64,000 bases of DNA from Lachnospiraceae bacterium (lineage in GTDB: Bacteria; Bacillota; Clostridia; Lachnospirales; Lachnospiraceae), in the NCBI GenBank assembly GCA_900770345.1, contig CAAGKF010000371.1, positions 1 through 64,000 on the forward strand, written 5' to 3'. Below, piece by piece: positions 62,138 to 64,000 of this stretch (position 1 is its first letter; each line of letters opens with the position of its first letter). A program made the position numbers and the translations under genes. Under the pieces are notes generated by a model. That model saw only the letters and a program-made list of their open reading frames with translations. It was not told the origin of the DNA and did not search any database.

Positions 62138-63922
62138 CGTTGGCATCTCGGAGGCATCGACTTCATACAGGTCGTATTGCTCCGATGGTTTGGGCTTCAG
62201 CTGGGTCGAAAGGAATTTCTCAATGCTGAACAGGTTTTTCTCATCGTAGTCAGAGAGATACCTGTACTGCTTATGCCGGGTAATATCGAACTTGTCCGAG
62301 CAGAATGGGCGGACGCCTCTGAGCTGGAGGATGCACTTTCCGCCGTCCAGCACGCTCAGTTCGTCGATACTGGCCAGTTCCTTGCCCAACTTCTGATAGT
62401 TGAGGCTGTGAGAAGTCTCACGGCCCCGGCTTTCTCCTGTGTTGAACGTGTCAATCGTCTCTTTCCCAAGCGCTGCGCTGAGTTCTTTCAGCGTGGTGGG
62501 TTCCGAGCCGCCCAGGAACAACCGGGAATCCATATTGCCGATAATCGTGTCGGCGTTGTCTTTATACAGGGCTTTCAGCTGGCTTTGTGCCTGCAATACC
62601 AGGCAGGCGGAGATCTCGCGGCTGCGGATGGTAGCTACCAGCTTTTCCAGATTGGGAATCTGACCGATATTGGCGCACTCATCAATCAGGCAGCGAACAT
62701 GGACAGGCAGCTTTCCGCCGAACTCATCATCGGCTTTTTCACACAGGAGATTGAACAGCTGGCTGTAAATCATGGAAATAAGGAAATTAAAGGTGCTGTC
62801 CGTGTCGCTCATAATCAGGAACAGCGCCGTCTTTTGCGTGTCGCCCTTCCTGGTGCCGCCCAGAGTGTCCAGCTCCAGCTCATCGTAGGCCGTCAGTTCC
62901 AGCAGCTCCTGTATATCAAAGGGAGCCAATCTTGCGCCGCAGCTCACCAAAATCGACTTGGCAGTTTTGCCGGCACTTAGCTTGAACTTTTTATACTGCC
63001 GCACCGCAAAGTGGTTCGGGTCCTCAGCCTCCAGCTCGTCGAACAAAATATCCACGTTGTTTTTGAAGTTCTCATCGTCCTCCCGTATCTGGAACGCATT
63101 GATAAACTCCACCAATGTGGCAAAGTTCTGTTCTTCCGGCGGAGCCTTGTAGTAGATGTACCCGATGATTGCGGTATACAGCAGGGTCTCCGCTTTGAGC
63201 CAGAAATCGTCACCACCTTTGCCCTCACCCTTGGTATTGGCAATCAGGCAGGTCACCAGCTTCAAAATATCCTTCTCCGAATGGATGTATGCAAAGGGGT
63301 TATAGTGCATGGATTTTTTGAAGTTGATCGTGTTGAATATCTTGATTTTGTAGCCGTTCTGCTGGAGCATTTTTCCCGTTTCCAATATCAGTGTACCCTT
63401 CGGGTCTGTGACAACATAAGAGCTGTGCATCTGCATGAGATTGGGCTTGATAAAAAAGCGGGTCTTGCCGGAACCGCTTCCGCCGATCACCAGTACATTT
63501 TTGTTCCTGGCATCCTTGGGGTTCTTGGGCCGATTGGACATCATCAGCCGCTCCGTCTGGGTCAGAAGGATATTGTTTTCAAACACCTGATCGATGAAGG
63601 GCTTGATATCCTCTGCGGTGCCCCACCGGGCGCTGCCGTATTCCATGTTTTTGCGGTACTTCTTCGCGTTCTTGCCCTTGAAATATACAGCCAGGCGAAT
63701 GCCTGCTGCAGCAGCAATGCCAAAGCAAAGGTCAACGGGATGGAAGCTGGGAGCCGCCGTTTGAAACGCTGCCGAAAAACCGTCCAGCAGATGAAGAATC
63801 CGCTCCGACAAATCGGCCCCCTCTGTCAGCCGCCACGCCTGTCCCAGTTTGGTGGCAAACAGGGCGATGAACACATAGGGGACATTCGGCAAAATCAGCT
63901 TTTTCCAGTTGATACTTTTCAT
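62129..63922 (-). CDS. virD4: VirD4-like coupling protein (TraG/TraD family)
   Basis: This 597-residue protein has two N-terminal membrane segments (VPYVFIALFATKLGQAW and FGIAAAAGIRLAVYF). A RecA-like ATPase carries Walker A VIGGSGSGKTRFFIKPNLMQ near 150, VVTDPKGTLI near 178, RCLIDECANIGQIP (Walker B) near 410 and QSQLKALY near 450. It brings the relaxase-DNA complex to the channel. Its ATG overlaps the upstream PcfB-like stop as ATGA. A terminator follows at its end. Confidence 0.94.
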   Translation of the reverse strand: MKSINWKKLILPNVPYVFIALFATKLGQAWRLTEGADLSERILHLLDGFSAAFQTAAPSFHPVDLCFGIAAAAGIRLAVYFKGKNAKKYRKNMEYGSARWGTAEDIKPFIDQVFENNILLTQTERLMMSNRPKNPKDARNKNVLVIGGSGSGKTRFFIKPNLMQMHSSYVVTDPKGTLILETGKMLQQNGYKIKIFNTINFKKSMHYNPFAYIHSEKDILKLVTCLIANTKGEGKGGDDFWLKAETLLYTAIIGYIYYKAPPEEQNFATLVEFINAFQIREDDENFKNNVDILFDELEAEDPNHFAVRQYKKFKLSAGKTAKSILVSCGARLAPFDIQELLELTAYDELELDTLGGTRKGDTQKTALFLIMSDTDSTFNFLISMIYSQLFNLLCEKADDEFGGKLPVHVRCLIDECANIGQIPNLEKLVATIRSREISACLVLQAQSQLKALYKDNADTIIGNMDSRLFLGGSEPTTLKELSAALGKETIDTFNTGESRGRETSHSLNYQKLGKELASIDELSVLDGGKCILQLRGVRPFCSDKFDITRHKQYRYLSDYDEKNLFSIEKFLSTQLKPKPSEQYDLYEVDASEMPTTA

Positions 63923-64000
63923 CGCTCCGGCCCCCGTTCCTTCTGCCTGACGCGGTTCGGGTCAAGCTCCGGGGCAATCGTCCTCGCTCGTCGCAGCTTC
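63919..64000 (-). CDS. C-terminal end of a PcfB/DUF3801-like gene (partial)
   Basis: The last 26 codons are visible: a basic tail ending LDPNRVRQKERGPER before a TGA that overlaps the virD4 start as ATGA. In related ICEs the gene directly upstream of virD4 is the PcfB-like DUF3801 accessory protein, whose end is similarly basic. The identification rests mainly on this position, since the rest lies beyond the window. Confidence 0.5.
   Translation of the reverse strand, partial: KLRRARTIAPELDPNRVRQKERGPER

Overview
The window is most of an integrative and conjugative element (ICE) carrying a large exopolysaccharide/capsule locus. The host is very probably a gut Clostridia bacterium (Oscillospirales/Lachnospirales type). 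This rests on the Tn1549/Tn4451-like small proteins (Maff2, CD1845, DUF4315, DUF4366, PrgI, TnpV), strong AGGAGG ribosome binding sites and intermediate GC content. No rRNA or tRNA was seen, so the species cannot be named. Every convincing gene lies on the minus strand, so transcription runs from high to low coordinates.

Layout, low to high coordinate. (1) 1-125: fragment of a foreign serine recombinase gene into which the element appears to have inserted. (2) 163-5083: three translationally coupled large serine recombinases, the integration/excision module. (3) 5185-9003: control region with two small proteins, a structured non-coding block, a sigma-like HTH factor, a GAF + winged-helix + BTAD (SARP-like) regulator, helically phased GTTAG repeats and an XRE repressor with an operator-like dyad. 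(4) 9380-32987: a cargo operon of about 23.6 kb read as one unit. It starts with an HA-repeat helicase, then aminotransferase/sugar transferase/acetyltransferase (bacillosamine-like set), nine glycosyltransferases, TagD + LicD, an EpsG-type polymerase, pyruvyl transferase, a membrane beta-propeller protein, Wzx flippase, acyltransferase, an FrhB-like Fe-S protein and VanZ. (5) 33016-33960: leader terminator, a 98-bp segment bounded by 17-bp inverted repeats that holds a good promoter, and a Hin-type serine invertase. (6) 34051-64000: conjugation backbone with a hairpin array (candidate oriT), relaxase, MobC, a 3051-residue methylase/SNF2-helicase protein with TnpV nested in another frame, ArdC-type antirestriction protein, TopB, a toxin-antitoxin pair, surface and NlpC/P60 proteins, VirB4, PrgI, VirB6/TrbL, Maff2, VirD4 and the 3' end of a PcfB-like gene. 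The right end of the ICE (replication/partition genes, attR) lies beyond the window.

How it works together (inference): the polysaccharide locus is cargo on a conjugative element. Its expression appears to be switched on and off by inversion of a promoter next to its own invertase, and it is further gated by a terminator in the leader. One glycosyltransferase also holds a ten-G tract whose slippage by one base would add 76 residues. The element therefore looks like a transmissible, phase-variable surface-glycan system.
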